Part shown: piece after piece, positions 45,662 to 55,793 of the stretch | Numbering within the stretch: position 1 is the first letter of the stretch | Layout of the letters: every line of letters starts with the position of its first letter | Source: JAXGXJ01 sp963829545 | GTDB taxonomy: Bacteria > Actinomycetota > Thermoleophilia > RBG-16-64-13 | Direction: 5' to 3' | Length of the DNA stretch: 64,000 nucleotides | Assembly (NCBI GenBank): GCA_963829545.1 | Contig: CAWHIX010000005.1 | Span: forward strand, 1 to 64,000 | The notes under the pieces: model-generated | What the model saw: the letters and a program-made list of their open reading frames with translations, nothing else | Database searches by the model: none | Told to the model about the DNA's origin: nothing | Made by a program: the position numbers and the translations under genes

Positions 45662-46516
45662 CTACGTGTAGAGGTCTCTGTCCCAGCCCGGGACGTTCCA
45701 TCCGTAGTAGCCATGCTTGTCCACCTGGTACTCGAGGGTCCCTGGGGTGAGAACCGAGGCCTGGGGAGAGACGTGGCCCGGGGTGATGAAGTCGTAGACG
45801 ACCCGCTCCGTAGTAACCATGGAGAAGGTGTCGTCGTCTGCGAAGGTCTCGTAGCCGGCCCGGAGCGTCTCATAGAGCGCAGGATCGCGCCGCAGTCGGG
45901 CCACGTCCTCCACGCTCCGAAACCAGATCTCTTCCACCCCGGCATAGTGACCCACGTGTCCGTACTCGAACAGGGTCCCCTTGAAAACGGCGGGGTCCAT
46001 GGGCACATGCTTGTCGATCACCAGCTTGCGGATCAGCCCGTCCGGAACGGTCTCCACCACTTTGTGAGCGTGTGCCCGCCAGCGGGCGTTGAAGTCCTCG
46101 TAGGACAACCCCGGCCGCTTGCGCAGCCAGTGGATCAGCTTGACCCCACCCGCGTAGAATCCCTCCTCCTGATAGATGGTCTCCCAGTCCAGCAGTTCGA
46201 CCGCGAACTCGTCGCCACCGAATCTGTGCGGCTGCATGCGGTTGGGGTAGTCATCGGCCTTGTAGGGGATGCCGATGGCTTCGTAGTCGTCGACCACGTG
46301 ATCGGCCATGTTGTCCCATTCCATGGGCGACAGAGGGTAGATGAGCATGTCGTCGTCGACGCCGCTGATGGAGTAGTGCTGCACATAGCGGCGGAAGCTG
46401 TTCATGACGGAGGGGGTCTGAAGCATGAGAGACACGTGGACGATGCCCCACTCGAAGAAATAGCGCTCTTGAGTGTCCTCCCGCTTGCGCCTAGCGGCCA
46501 GCATGAATTTCAGCAT
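45662..46516 (-). CDS. EthD-domain protein
   Basis: 284 residues from ATG 46516 (AAGGAA box). Two stretches resembling EthD/dimeric alpha-beta barrel (KLIHWLRKRPGLSYEDFNAR ... HAHKVVETVPDG and around DDDTFSMVTTE). Such domains bind small organic molecules. Function here unknown. It is the last gene of a small group (SDR, DUF3237, EthD). Confidence 0.7.
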   Translation of the reverse strand: MLKFMLAARRKREDTQERYFFEWGIVHVSLMLQTPSVMNSFRRYVQHYSISGVDDDMLIYPLSPMEWDNMADHVVDDYEAIGIPYKADDYPNRMQPHRFGGDEFAVELLDWETIYQEEGFYAGGVKLIHWLRKRPGLSYEDFNARWRAHAHKVVETVPDGLIRKLVIDKHVPMDPAVFKGTLFEYGHVGHYAGVEEIWFRSVEDVARLRRDPALYETLRAGYETFADDDTFSMVTTERVVYDFITPGHVSPQASVLTPGTLEYQVDKHGYYGWNVPGWDRDLYT

Positions 46517-46535
46517 GAGAATTCCTTGCCCCCGG

Positions 46536-46557
46536 GGGCGGCCGTCGCGGGCCGCCC
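46536..46557 (-). terminator. intergenic hairpin between DUF3237 and EthD genes
   Basis: Eight-pair stem gggcggcc / ggccgccc with a six-base loop in the 52-base gap. May attenuate rather than end transcription. Confidence 0.35.
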
Positions 46558-46568
46558 GGTTCATCCGG

Positions 46569-47027
46569 TCAGACGATCTGGTACACGTCGTAGGTGACGC
46601 CCAAGGCCTCCTGCTTGCCGACGGCCACGGCGACGATGTTGTTGAGCCAACTGTAGGGGCTGTTGACATCGGTCTCGAACATGGGCTGGCCGCGCAGGTA
46701 GTACTCGGTGGGAGGTACATCCTCGCCGCGGCCGAGACGCTCCCAGACTTCCGCCGGGATGTTCAAGATGCCGCGATAGCTCACGTAGATGGTGGTGCCG
46801 TCGTGGGTGCGGTACGTATCGCGGACGTCGCCTTCGGCCACGCCCCCCGGCCGCGTGATGAACCAGTCGCCGGTCCCGGGCAGGATCTCGCCCTTGATCT
46901 TGGGGCCTTCGAACCAGCCGCCCTTCACCCGTACGACGGTACGCTTGCCGCGGAAGGTCTCCCCCACTTCGTAGAAACCCTCCACATCCACGCGCGCACG
47001 ATAGAGAAACTCGCTCTTCAAATCCAT
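46569..47027 (-). CDS. DUF3237-family protein
   Basis: 152 residues from ATG 47027 (GTG 47069 would add 14). Contains the family's signature GWFEGPKIKGEILPGTGDW and a Tyr-rich end. Function of the family is unknown. It is co-directional with SDR and EthD genes, 104 bases after the SDR stop. Confidence 0.8.
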   Translation of the reverse strand: MDLKSEFLYRARVDVEGFYEVGETFRGKRTVVRVKGGWFEGPKIKGEILPGTGDWFITRPGGVAEGDVRDTYRTHDGTTIYVSYRGILNIPAEVWERLGRGEDVPPTEYYLRGQPMFETDVNSPYSWLNNIVAVAVGKQEALGVTYDVYQIV

Positions 47028-47130
47028 CCTGGGTAGATCCACAGCCGCCTCCGTAGGTTCATCATTCACTCGTGCCAGGCGGCCGCCGGCGGCCGCCGCT
47101 CTTTCTCCGTTCTCCCCGCGGGGATGAGCG

Positions 47131-47898
47131 CTAGAAGGCGGTGGCCCCACCGTCTACGCGGAAATCGGCGCCCGTGACCCAGCCTGATTCGTCGGATGCC
47201 AGATAGACCGCGCAGTAGCCTATGTCCTCGGGGGTGCCGAGGCGGTCCAGCATGATGGACTTGAGGACCATCTCCTTGAACCCGGGCTCGTTGTCGAGGC
47301 GCTCCTTGGTGTGCGAGGTCACGATGAGAGCCGGGGAGATGGTGTTAGCCCGGATGTGATGCTTAGCCCCCTCGGAGGCCAGTTGCCTGGTCATGGCCAG
47401 CACGCCACCCTTGGTAGCACAGTGCGCAAGGGCGCCGCTGGGCAGAGAGACATAGGCGTTGGCGGAAGCGAAGTTGATCATCGACCCGCCGCCCCGCGCC
47501 ACCATGTGCTTCCAGGCGGCCTTGCAGGGAAGGAAGACCAGGTCGAGCTCTCCCTGCAGTGTGCGCTTCCAGTGCTTCTCGTAGTCGAAGTCCTCCACGG
47601 GGGCGAACTCCACGAAGGCGGCCGCGGTTACCAGGATATCGATGCCGCCGAAACGCTCGACCGCATACTCCATCAGGCGGTCGCTCGCCGCCGGATCGGT
47701 GAGGTCGGCGATGAAGTTCTCGTACGATAGACCTTCGGCCCGCGCTATCGCCGCCGTCTCCTCAGCTGCCACCGGATCGATGTCGCAGCCGACGACGTCG
47801 GCACCCTCGCGGGCGAAGGCCAGCGCACACCCCTGGCCGATGCCCATCCCGCCCGCGCCGGTCACCACGGCAACTTTGCCCTTGAGACGATCACCCAT
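47131..47898 (-). CDS. short-chain dehydrogenase/reductase with His in place of the catalytic Tyr
   Basis: 255 residues from ATG 47898 (AAGGGGAG box). Cofactor loop TGAGGMGIGQGCA, Ser145 (NFASANA), Lys163 present, but the YxxxK Tyr is His159 (LAHCATKGG). One base (CAC for TAC) separates it from the normal residue. Could be a sequencing error or a catalytically altered enzyme. Rest of the protein is intact, ending with VTGADFRVDGGATAF. Confidence 0.85.
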   Translation of the reverse strand: MGDRLKGKVAVVTGAGGMGIGQGCALAFAREGADVVGCDIDPVAAEETAAIARAEGLSYENFIADLTDPAASDRLMEYAVERFGGIDILVTAAAFVEFAPVEDFDYEKHWKRTLQGELDLVFLPCKAAWKHMVARGGGSMINFASANAYVSLPSGALAHCATKGGVLAMTRQLASEGAKHHIRANTISPALIVTSHTKERLDNEPGFKEMVLKSIMLDRLGTPEDIGYCAVYLASDESGWVTGADFRVDGGATAF

Positions 47899-48090
47899 GA
47901 GAACGGCTCCCCTTGGTAAAGTGGTCATTCCATTATACAGAAATATGGTAGCCCCCGCGTCCTCCGGAACGCAAGGGGATGCGAGAAGCGCCGTTCACGG
48001 TCCCGTGGCTCGCGTCCGCGCGAGTGAGTCCCGACCCGGTGCAAAGACGGCATGCGGCCGCCCAGGCATGACGAGGCTACGAAATGAAGC

Positions 48091-48122
48091 GGGGCGGCTC
48101 GCGGTTTCCCGCGAGCCGCCCC
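48091..48122 (-). terminator. terminator behind the third binding-protein gene
   Basis: Fourteen-pair stem ggggcggctcgcgg / ccgcgagccgcccc with a TTTC loop, 52 bases after the stop. The remainder of 47899-48173 is intergenic, with CCAT...ATGG symmetry near 47935-47953 that may be part of the SDR promoter. Confidence 0.65.
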
Positions 48123-48173
48123 GGACTCACTGCTGAGTCGTCGCTCGTTCAGTCTTCGCTACGCTGTCCGGCC

Positions 48174-49543
48174 TTACTTGAAGGAGGCAACAGCGTCGGC
48201 GGTTTCCTGGAGCAGCGTGGGATCGCTCATGGCGTTCAGGTCACGCACGAACTCGAAGCCCATCGCCGTACTGCCACTGCATCATGCCACCGTGGTTGCC
48301 GACGTGGTCGCTCGCGGAGAACACGTAGTGCCCCTGAGCACCCCACCAGTCGACTTTAGTCATGGCCTCGGCCCAGCCGGCCTGGGTCTGTTCCGTGGCG
48401 GTCTTGATGGCCGCTTCGGCAAGGTGGATGGTGTCATAGGCGAAGCCCAAGAACAGGCTGGCGAAGGGCTGCTCCGGGTAGTCGGCCTTCCACCGGGCGA
48501 TGAAGTCGTTCAGTTCCTGCTTGGCCGGGTAGTCATCGGGGATCCGGCTGGGATCGACGATGGCCGGGCCGAAGGCGAAGTCACCGGCGATGTTGGCCGG
48601 ATCGTTGCCGGCCGGAGCCAGCATGACCAGCGGGTGAGCGCCGGAGGCCTGGTTGTAGATGGGAGCGGTGATGCCCAGGCTGCGCAGGATCTTGGTCATC
48701 TGGTTGACGTGGACCGGGTTGCTCGCGAGGATGATCGCGTCCGGGTTCACTTCCTTGGCCTTGGTGGCGATCTTGTTGGCCATGGGGGTGACGTCGGTCT
48801 CGCCCAGGCCCCAGGCATCACTCATGAGTGTGTAGCGTGATCCCGGCAGTCGCCATGCTCTGCTTCGAGGATCTTAAGCGTCTCCTGGCTGATGACCATC
48901 TGGTCGCCCACTGCCAGGACGTTCTTCCTAGCGTCGGCCTGCATCTCGCGCAGGAAGGCGTCGGCACAGCCGTCCGGGCCCGTGGCCGGCATGAAGTAGT
49001 AGGTCCACGCGCTCTGGTCGGTGTTCAGTTCTTCCAGGGTCGGCGGACCGAAGGCGACGTGAAGGATGCCGGCCGCCTGAGTGATGTCCCGGGTGGGAGC
49101 CTGCGTCCACTGCGGGAACGGGCCGATGACCACGTCCACCTTCTGGTCGACCAGCTGGTTGATGGCGGCGACGGCCGTATCCATCTTGGACTGGTCGTCG
49201 ACGTAGACCAACTCGACCTGACGGCCGTTGATGCCACCGTTGGCGTTGATGTACTTGGCTTCAGTGTCGAAGCCCTGCTTGATCTGCTCGCACGGGGCGG
49301 CGCTGTCGCCGGTCAGCGAGATGGCGATACCGAACTTGAGCGGTGCGGTATTGGCGGCCGCGTCGTGGTGGTCGACTCGGCCGGAGCCGTGGTCTCCGTG
49401 CTCGCCGGCGGCGCCGTGGTCTCGGTGCTCGCCGGTGCCGCCGTGGTGGTGGTCTCCTCCTCGTCGCCGCCGCATGCGACAGCGAACATGCTGAGAGCGA
49501 GCACCAGGATCAGCCCGAGAGCTATCCAGTAACCCTTCCTCAT
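48174..49543 (-). CDS. ABC transporter substrate-binding lipoprotein (frameshifted)
   Basis: About 456 residues from ATG 49543 (AAGGGAGG box; MRKGYWIALGL). Lipobox FAVAC, Thr/Pro-rich linker, and a Leu/Ile/Val-type binding fold (FGIAISLTGDSAAPCEQIKQG). Three indels, near 49366, 48832 and 48265. It belongs to the second Liv system (livF-G-M-H at 49612-53286). More distant from the two copies at 32-36 kb. Confidence 0.83.
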
Positions 49544-49611
49544 TGTGTTACCTCCCTTTTCTTGACTGCTGTTTGGCCCCTGTTGCCTTTGCACAAACGA
49601 CCGTGTGCGTC

Positions 49612-50338
49612 TTACTCCTGGTCGCCACCCAGGTAGCTCGCGCGCACGCGGTCATCTTGCCGAAGTTGAGTGGCCGTGCCGGAGAGGACGACGGTGCCCG
49701 TCTGCAGCACGACCCCGAGATGCGCCAAAGAAAGCGCCATCTCTGCGTTCTGTTCCACCATGAGCATGGTCAGGCCTTGCTCGTTGAGCTTGGCCAGAGC
49801 TTCGAAGATGCGCTCCACCGCCAGCGGAGCCAGGCCCATCGAGGGCTCGTCGAGGAGCAGAAGGCTCGGTTTCCCGGTGAGGGCTCGCCCGATGGCCAGC
49901 ATCTGCTGCTCGCCCCCGGAGAGGGTCCCCGCTTCCTGCTTGCGCCGTTCCGCCAGGATGGGGAAGAGATCGTAGACATAGGCGATGTCGTCGGCCAAGC
50001 CCGCTGCGATCCTTCCGACCGGTGGCGCCCACGATCAGGTTGTCTTCCACCGTCAGCGAGGGGAACAACTGGCGGCCTTCCGGCACCTGGCATATGCCGG
50101 CGGCCTTGATCTTCTCCGGCGCCAGCCGGGTTATGTCGTTCCCCTGGAAGGTGATCCTGCCACGGCGACTCCGGACGATCCCCGAGATCGTGTGAAGCAG
50201 GGTGCTCTTGCCGGCGCCGTTGGCGCCCAGGACGGTCACCACCATCCCTTTGGGAACGGTCAGCGATACCCCATGGAGGGCTTCGATGGACCCGTAGCTG
50301 GTCACGAGACCCTCCACGACCAGGAGTTCCTCGGGCAC
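49612..50338 (-). CDS. livF: branched-chain amino acid-type ABC transporter ATP-binding protein (frameshifted)
   Basis: About 241 residues, GTG start 50338 (GGGGAA box). Walker A GANGAGKST, indel near 50010, then LSGGEQQML and LLLLDEPSMGL. In the present sequence it is in frame with the end of livG, so no stop separates them. Confidence 0.8.
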
Positions 50339-51212
50339 CGGACAGCTTTCCCCGTCGACCAGATCGCGGGTGGAGCAGAGGTCCCGGGTTCCATGCTCGG
50401 CGCCCAGATAGGCGGCGATGACTTTCTGGTCGCGCTGCACCTGCTCCGGCGTCCCCGAGGCGATCAGCTTGCCATAGTCAAGGACGTTGACGGTGTCGGA
50501 GATATCCATGACTAGGTCGATGTCGTGTTCCACCAAGCAGCACGGTCACGCCGGCATCGCGGATCACGGCGATCTGCTTGACCAGTTCTTCACGCTCGCT
50601 CTGGTTGGTCCCCGCCGCCGGCTCGTCAAGGAGCAGCAGGCGAGGCTCGGACGCGAGCGCCCGCGCGATCTCCACCAGACGCTGCTGCCCGTAGGGCAGG
50701 CTGGAGGCAGGCACATTCGCCCGGTCCTGCCAACCCGACCAGGGCCAGGGCATCCATGGCCCGTTCCCGAGAGCGCTGCTCCTCCCGCCTCTGCGAACGG
50801 AAGCCAAGGCCGCCGGCCCAGAAGCCGGACTTCTCGTGCCGGTGACATCCCACCAGGACGTTCTCGAGCACGCTCATGTTCACGAAGATGCGCATGTTCT
50901 GGAAGGTGCGGGCCATGCCCAGACGCGCCGTCTCGGCAGCGTCGAGCTTGGTGAGCGTCGGTATCACCGAACCAGATGCGGCCCCCGGCCGTCTCCTGCA
51001 GCCTGCTGACGGCGTTGAACAAGGTGGTCTTGCCCGCGCCGTTGGGACCGATCAGGGCGGTGATGCTGCCTTCCTTCACCTCGAAGGAGACCTCGCTCAC
51101 GGCCTTGAGGCCGCCGAAGTGCACGGACACGTCCTCTATTCGCAGGAGCGGAAGCCCCGATGCCGACCTCGCTCTTCTGACGGGCCAGATCTTCGGCCAG
51201 GAGGCCGGTCAC
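50339..51212 (-). CDS. livG: branched-chain amino acid-type ABC transporter ATP-binding protein (frameshifted)
   Basis: About 290 residues; GTG 51212 overlaps the livM stop (GTGA). Indels near 51158, 50970, 50735 and 50545. Motifs: VSVHFGGLKAVSEVSFEV, GPNGAGKTTLFN, ARTFQNMRIF, LPYGQQRLVEIA, LLLLDEPAAGT, then the His switch in MVEHDIDLVMDI. Runs on without a stop into livF (linker EHGTRDLCSTRDL); fusion or indel. Confidence 0.75.
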
Positions 51213-52405
51213 CTTGGGTGCCGTGGCGGGCCGGCCAGCGCGGTCGCCTCCGCTGGTCCCCCGCCGGCCGACACAGGGACCATCGTGCTCTGGCGGTAGG
51301 CGCCCCCCTCGCCGCTGTCGGCCGCGGCCAGAGCTGTGAGTTCCACAGCCGCGGGTTTTTCCTCGAGTTCCTCTTCCTTGATCTTCGCCCACATCCGCTT
51401 GGCGAACTTGGGCCGCAGACCGAGTAGACCCGCAGGTAGGAACAGCAGAAGCAGGATCATGATCACCGAGTACACGGTGCCGTTGTACTGCAGCATGCTC
51501 TGGGAGAAGCCGTTGAAGACCCAGGTCATGAGCACGGCCCCGACGACCCATCCGTATACGTACCTGTCGCCGCCCACGAGCATCATGACGATGGGAAGGA
51601 CCGAAGCGGCGAACGAGAAGTTCTGCGGAGAGACTGCCATGTACACGAAAGCGAACAGGCCACCCGCGATCCCGCAGAACACCGCGTTGAAGATGAATGC
51701 CAGGAGCTTCCAGTTGGGGTTGCGAACGCCCAGCGTGGAGGAGGCTATCTCGCTCACGGCGAGGCCGCGTAGGGCCCTACCCACCCGGTACTTGAGAAGG
51801 CGCGCTACGAACAAGAGGATTATGATGCCGACCACCCACACCATGTAGTACCTGCGCAGCTGGGTATCGAACTCGAACCCGAATATGTTCAACGGTGAGA
51901 CCGGTCCAAAGCCGTTGGAGGCTCCGGCCCATTTCCATTCGAACACGACCGCCAGGAATATCTGCCCCAGGCCCATAGTGGCCAAGGCCAGATAGAAGTA
52001 CTTGAGCTTGAGCACCGGACGACCCACGATCAGAGCCACCAGTCCGGCGGCGGCTGCGCCGGCGATCCAGGCCAACAGAGTGGGCACGCCGAACTTGAGG
52101 ACGAGCAACCCACAGGTATAGGCGCCGATGCCGTAGAAGGCCGAGTGGCCGAACGACAGCTGCCCTGCCTGGCCCAGCACCAGGCCGACGCTGATGGTGA
52201 GGATGGCGTACAGGCCGGCCTGAGTCATCACGTTCAAAGCGTAGTTGCTGTCGGTCAGTTGGGTGTAGATAAGCGGCCAGATCAGCAGCACCACGATCAT
52301 CGCGATCTTGGCGACGCTCGCCCAGCCCCATTCGGAGCCGAAAAGGACCCAGCCCCGCTTGGTGGTGCTGCTCTTCGTCACTTGGTCTTTCGGTTCGGCG
52401 GACAT
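51209..52405 (-). CDS. livM: branched-chain amino acid-type ABC transporter permease LivM
   Basis: 398 residues. About nine membrane helices and the motif GQAGQLSFGHSAFYGIGAY. A hydrophilic Glu/Ala-rich C-terminal tail (about 345-398) is longer than usual. Start overlaps the livH stop (TGATG). Confidence 0.9.
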   Translation of the reverse strand: MSAEPKDQVTKSSTTKRGWVLFGSEWGWASVAKIAMIVVLLIWPLIYTQLTDSNYALNVMTQAGLYAILTISVGLVLGQAGQLSFGHSAFYGIGAYTCGLLVLKFGVPTLLAWIAGAAAAGLVALIVGRPVLKLKYFYLALATMGLGQIFLAVVFEWKWAGASNGFGPVSPLNIFGFEFDTQLRRYYMVWVVGIIILLFVARLLKYRVGRALRGLAVSEIASSTLGVRNPNWKLLAFIFNAVFCGIAGGLFAFVYMAVSPQNFSFAASVLPIVMMLVGGDRYVYGWVVGAVLMTWVFNGFSQSMLQYNGTVYSVIMILLLLFLPAGLLGLRPKFAKRMWAKIKEEELEEKPAAVELTALAAADSGEGGAYRQSTMVPVSAGGGPAEATALAGPPRHPR

Positions 52406-53286
52406 CAGACCTCACCCTCCGTGATCTTCGTACCCAGAAGACCCTGAGGCCTGAAGTACAGCACTATGAGCAGGATGAGGAACGCTATGGCGTTCTTGTA
52501 GCCGGCCGGTACCAGACCGGTCGCCAGCGCCTGCATGATCCCCAAGGCGAGACCACCCACGACCGCTCCCGTGCTGGAGCCCCATCCCCCGAGAACGGCA
52601 GCGATGAAGCCCATCATGCCGTAGAGGCCGCCGGTGGCGTAGGTCAGCCCGCCGACGTAGTTGGAGATGGCGATCCCACCCAGGGCCCCGATCGTTGCGC
52701 TGATGGCGAAGGAGAGCAGGACCATCCTGCTCACGTTGATGCCGGAGAGGCTGGCAGCCATGGGATTGGTTGCCGTGGCCGTCATGCGCTTGCCCAGGGT
52801 GGTGTGGTTGTTGAGGAAGTAGAGCGCGATCAGGCAGACCACCATGATGCCGACCACCCACAGGGCCTGGTAGCTGATGAAGACGTCGCCCACGCTGAAC
52901 GATCCTTCGCCGCTGAAGGCCGGCAGGTTGCTCGTGTAGCCGCCCCACTTGACGAGAGCAAGGTTCTCGAACAGGAGGCTCAGGGCCACGGTGCACAGGA
53001 TCATCGTCACCAACGAGATCTTGAGGACCGGCTTCAGAACGATCTGGTACATGAGCATCGCGACGATCACCGTAAGGAGGACCCCGATGATGCCGGCCAA
53101 CCAGTAGGGAAGCCCGACCTCCATGAGCATGCTGAAGGCGAACAGCCCGCCGAGCATGACAAAGCTGCCCTGGGCCATGTTCACGATGCGCGAGGAGCGA
53201 TAGATGGTCACAAACCCGAGGGCGATAAGGGCGTACACCGAGCCCATCACGATCCCCGTGACCAGAAGTTGGAGCCAACTAGCCAT
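52405..53286 (-). CDS. livH: branched-chain amino acid-type ABC transporter permease LivH
   Basis: 293 residues. Permease with TIYRSSRIVNMAQGSFVMLG and the conserved GGWGSSTGAVVGGLALG. First gene of the second Liv operon. The operon's upstream region (53287-53527) holds its promoter and no gene. Confidence 0.92.
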   Translation of the reverse strand: MASWLQLLVTGIVMGSVYALIALGFVTIYRSSRIVNMAQGSFVMLGGLFAFSMLMEVGLPYWLAGIIGVLLTVIVAMLMYQIVLKPVLKISLVTMILCTVALSLLFENLALVKWGGYTSNLPAFSGEGSFSVGDVFISYQALWVVGIMVVCLIALYFLNNHTTLGKRMTATATNPMAASLSGINVSRMVLLSFAISATIGALGGIAISNYVGGLTYATGGLYGMMGFIAAVLGGWGSSTGAVVGGLALGIMQALATGLVPAGYKNAIAFLILLIVLYFRPQGLLGTKITEGEV

Positions 53287-53527
53287 GGTCCCTCACTCCT
53301 GTGTGGCAGCGCTGACTGCGATTCATCCAATTACGACGGACGCCTGCACCGCTCAAGAGAGTTCCCCCTTCACCAGCCACGCCGCTCGGCACTGTCCGGC
53401 ACCGCTTTGGACAATACCCTAGGCCATTGAACCAAACATGTCAAGTGCTCCTGCCCGCTATGGAATCCATTCGGAGATTTCCTCATATATTGTACCGACG
53501 AACACCTATCAACGGTCGCACCTGGAC

Positions 53528-55768
53528 TCATTTCAGACCCGCTCTATACTCACCGTACCGGACCATGCAGGCCAGGGCCCGCGCCGCGGCGCGAGGGGAG
53601 GAAAGCACCAGCGGAGAGTAGCGACCGGGGATCGCCCCAGGCGCCGGCGGCGGAGCAAAGATGGGATGGTCGGGGACGTTGATGATGGGCTTGCCCGTCT
53701 CCTCCATCAGGGCGGTCACCCGCGCGAGAAGAGAGGTCTCCCACTCGCTGAAGCCCTCGTATTCCCCGTTCGCGAGACGTTTCCGCTCCTCGCCGACCGT
53801 GCTGGGCACGCCCAGGAAGTTCAGGGCCAGCACTGCGTCCACCGCCTCGCAGCGGGTGACTAGCTCCAGGGCCTTCAGGCCCACATCGCCGAACCCGGCG
53901 GCGACCAGATCCAACGGGTTGCGCCTGCTCCAGAAGGGAGGCAGCACGGCATCGAGCTCCGCGATCAGCTCCTGGGGCAGGTCGGCCATGACGAGACCGT
54001 TGAAGGCTACCTGGTCCGTTCCCAGTACCCCCGGTCCCCCGCCGTTGGTGACCAAGGCCACTCGCCGACCCTTGGGAAGAGGCAGATAGGCCAGGCAGGC
54101 GCCGAAGTCGACCAGCTCCTTCGTGGTCTCGGCCAGCGCCACTCCCGTCTGCCGGGCGGCGGCGCGAAACACCGCCGCGGAGCCGGCCAGAGCCCCGGTG
54201 TGCGAGGCGGCCGCCTTGCCGCCCGACTCGGTGAGACCGCCGCGCAGCACCACCACCGGCTTGACGGCGGTCGTCTTGCCGACCGCGTCCAGGAAGTGGC
54301 GACCGTCGTCGATGCCCTCCAGGTACATCATGATGCACTCGGTGACCGGGTCGTCGCGCAGGTGGTCGAGCACGTCGAAAGCGCTCACCTGGGCCTCGTT
54401 GCCTACACTGACGAACTTGTCCACACCTATGCCGCGCCGCTCGCAGGTGTTGACCACCGTCGGCCCGATGCTGCCCGATTGCGAGACGAAGCTCAGCCTC
54501 CCCGCGAGGGGATGCATGGCGGCGAAGCCGGTGGCATGTAACCTGCTCTCGTTCGACATGAGTCCCATGCAGTTGGGACCGATGAGGGTCAGGCCGTACT
54601 CCAGGGCCGTCCGCGCGATCTCCCGCTCCTGCTCGGCCCCTTCGTCGCCTGTCTCGGCGAAGCCTGCAGCCAGGACGACAGCCGCCCGGGCGCCGCGCCG
54701 GCCGCACTCCTCCAACACGCCCTTGACCTGAGGCCCGCCCACGGCCAGGAGGACGAGGTCGGGCGCCTCAGGCAGGTCGCTCAGACTGGGATAGGCCCGC
54801 GCGCCGAAGAACACCCCACCGCGCGGATTGACGGGGTAGATGGTACCCGTGTAGCCACCGTCGAGCATGTTGCGGAAGGCGGAGCCGCCCCACTTGCGCA
54901 CGTCGTCAGAGGCACCCACGATGGCCACCGAGGACGGCGCGAACACCGCCCGCAGGTCGGGAACGAAAGCCCGGGCAGGACGCGCAGCGGCCGGCCGCGG
55001 GGACAGGATGACGAGGGCGTCGGCCGCCACCGGCCGGCCACCTTCGATGAGCACGGGGTTGATGTCGATCTCGGCGACCTCAGGGAAGTCCTGGGCGATT
55101 TGCGCGACGGCAGCAATGATCCGCTGCAGGGCAGGGAGATCCACCGCGGGGGCGCCGCGGAACGGGCCGAGCAGCTTCTTGCCCCTGATCAGCCCGGGTA
55201 GGACCGCCGCTTCGCGGTCGGAGAAGGGCGCCACGGCCAGCGCAACGTCCTCCAGCACCTCGGTCTGGACTCCGCCCAGGCCGAAGGCCACCACCGGCCC
55301 GAACACGGGGTCGCGCTTGAGGCCCACGAGGAACTCGCGGTCGCTCTCCACCATCCGTTCCAAGAGGACGCCGTAGAGGTCGTTCCCAGCCCGTTCCTTC
55401 AGGGTGCGCACGGCCGCAGCGGCCTCGTCCGCACCCGAGACTCCCAGGATGACCAGGCCGCGCTCCGTCTTGTGATGGATTTCGGCGCCGATGGCTTTGG
55501 CTACCAGCCGGCCGCCCAGACGCTCCGCGGCACTCCGCGCTTCCGACTCGGTGCCCACCAGAGCTCCGTCGGGCACGGGTATGCCGTAGGCGGCCAGTAC
55601 CGACTTCGAGGCCGCCTCGTCCAACGCGGTGCTCCCGTACTCCACCGCCTCCATGACCAGCTGGCGCGCCCGTTCGGCAGCCTCGGCCCGGTCGGCCTCG
55701 CTCCAGACGGCGTCGGTCCGGTCGGCGTCAGCCGCGGGGGCGTCGACGCGGTCGGCGTCGGATGTCAT
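53528..55768 (-). CDS. acyl-CoA synthetase (ADP-forming), paralogue
   Basis: 746 residues from ATG 55768 (GGAGCGGACAAG upstream; the ATG at 55828 would lie inside the upstream gene). Asp/Ala-rich N-terminal 25 residues, then ATP-grasp domain (KAIGAEIHHKTERGLV) and alpha domain with catalytic His (AASHTGALAGS). Close to 41137-43317. Twenty-five bases after the HpaB-fold gene, so one operon. Suggests the HpaB-fold enzyme acts on a CoA ester. Confidence 0.92.
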   Translation of the reverse strand: MTSDADRVDAPAADADRTDAVWSEADRAEAAERARQLVMEAVEYGSTALDEAASKSVLAAYGIPVPDGALVGTESEARSAAERLGGRLVAKAIGAEIHHKTERGLVILGVSGADEAAAAVRTLKERAGNDLYGVLLERMVESDREFLVGLKRDPVFGPVVAFGLGGVQTEVLEDVALAVAPFSDREAAVLPGLIRGKKLLGPFRGAPAVDLPALQRIIAAVAQIAQDFPEVAEIDINPVLIEGGRPVAADALVILSPRPAAARPARAFVPDLRAVFAPSSVAIVGASDDVRKWGGSAFRNMLDGGYTGTIYPVNPRGGVFFGARAYPSLSDLPEAPDLVLLAVGGPQVKGVLEECGRRGARAAVVLAAGFAETGDEGAEQEREIARTALEYGLTLIGPNCMGLMSNESRLHATGFAAMHPLAGRLSFVSQSGSIGPTVVNTCERRGIGVDKFVSVGNEAQVSAFDVLDHLRDDPVTECIMMYLEGIDDGRHFLDAVGKTTAVKPVVVLRGGLTESGGKAAASHTGALAGSAAVFRAAARQTGVALAETTKELVDFGACLAYLPLPKGRRVALVTNGGGPGVLGTDQVAFNGLVMADLPQELIAELDAVLPPFWSRRNPLDLVAAGFGDVGLKALELVTRCEAVDAVLALNFLGVPSTVGEERKRLANGEYEGFSEWETSLLARVTALMEETGKPIINVPDHPIFAPPPAPGAIPGRYSPLVLSSPRAAARALACMVRYGEYRAGLK

Positions 55769-55793
55769 CTTGTCCGCTCCCCTTCCCCCGGCC

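Noticed and set aside
43455..45671. Long plus-strand frame (738 codons) across the LVIVD and GntR genes
   Set aside because: Shadow of the LVIVD gene and out of frame with the GntR gene; Arg/Ala-rich low-complexity product.
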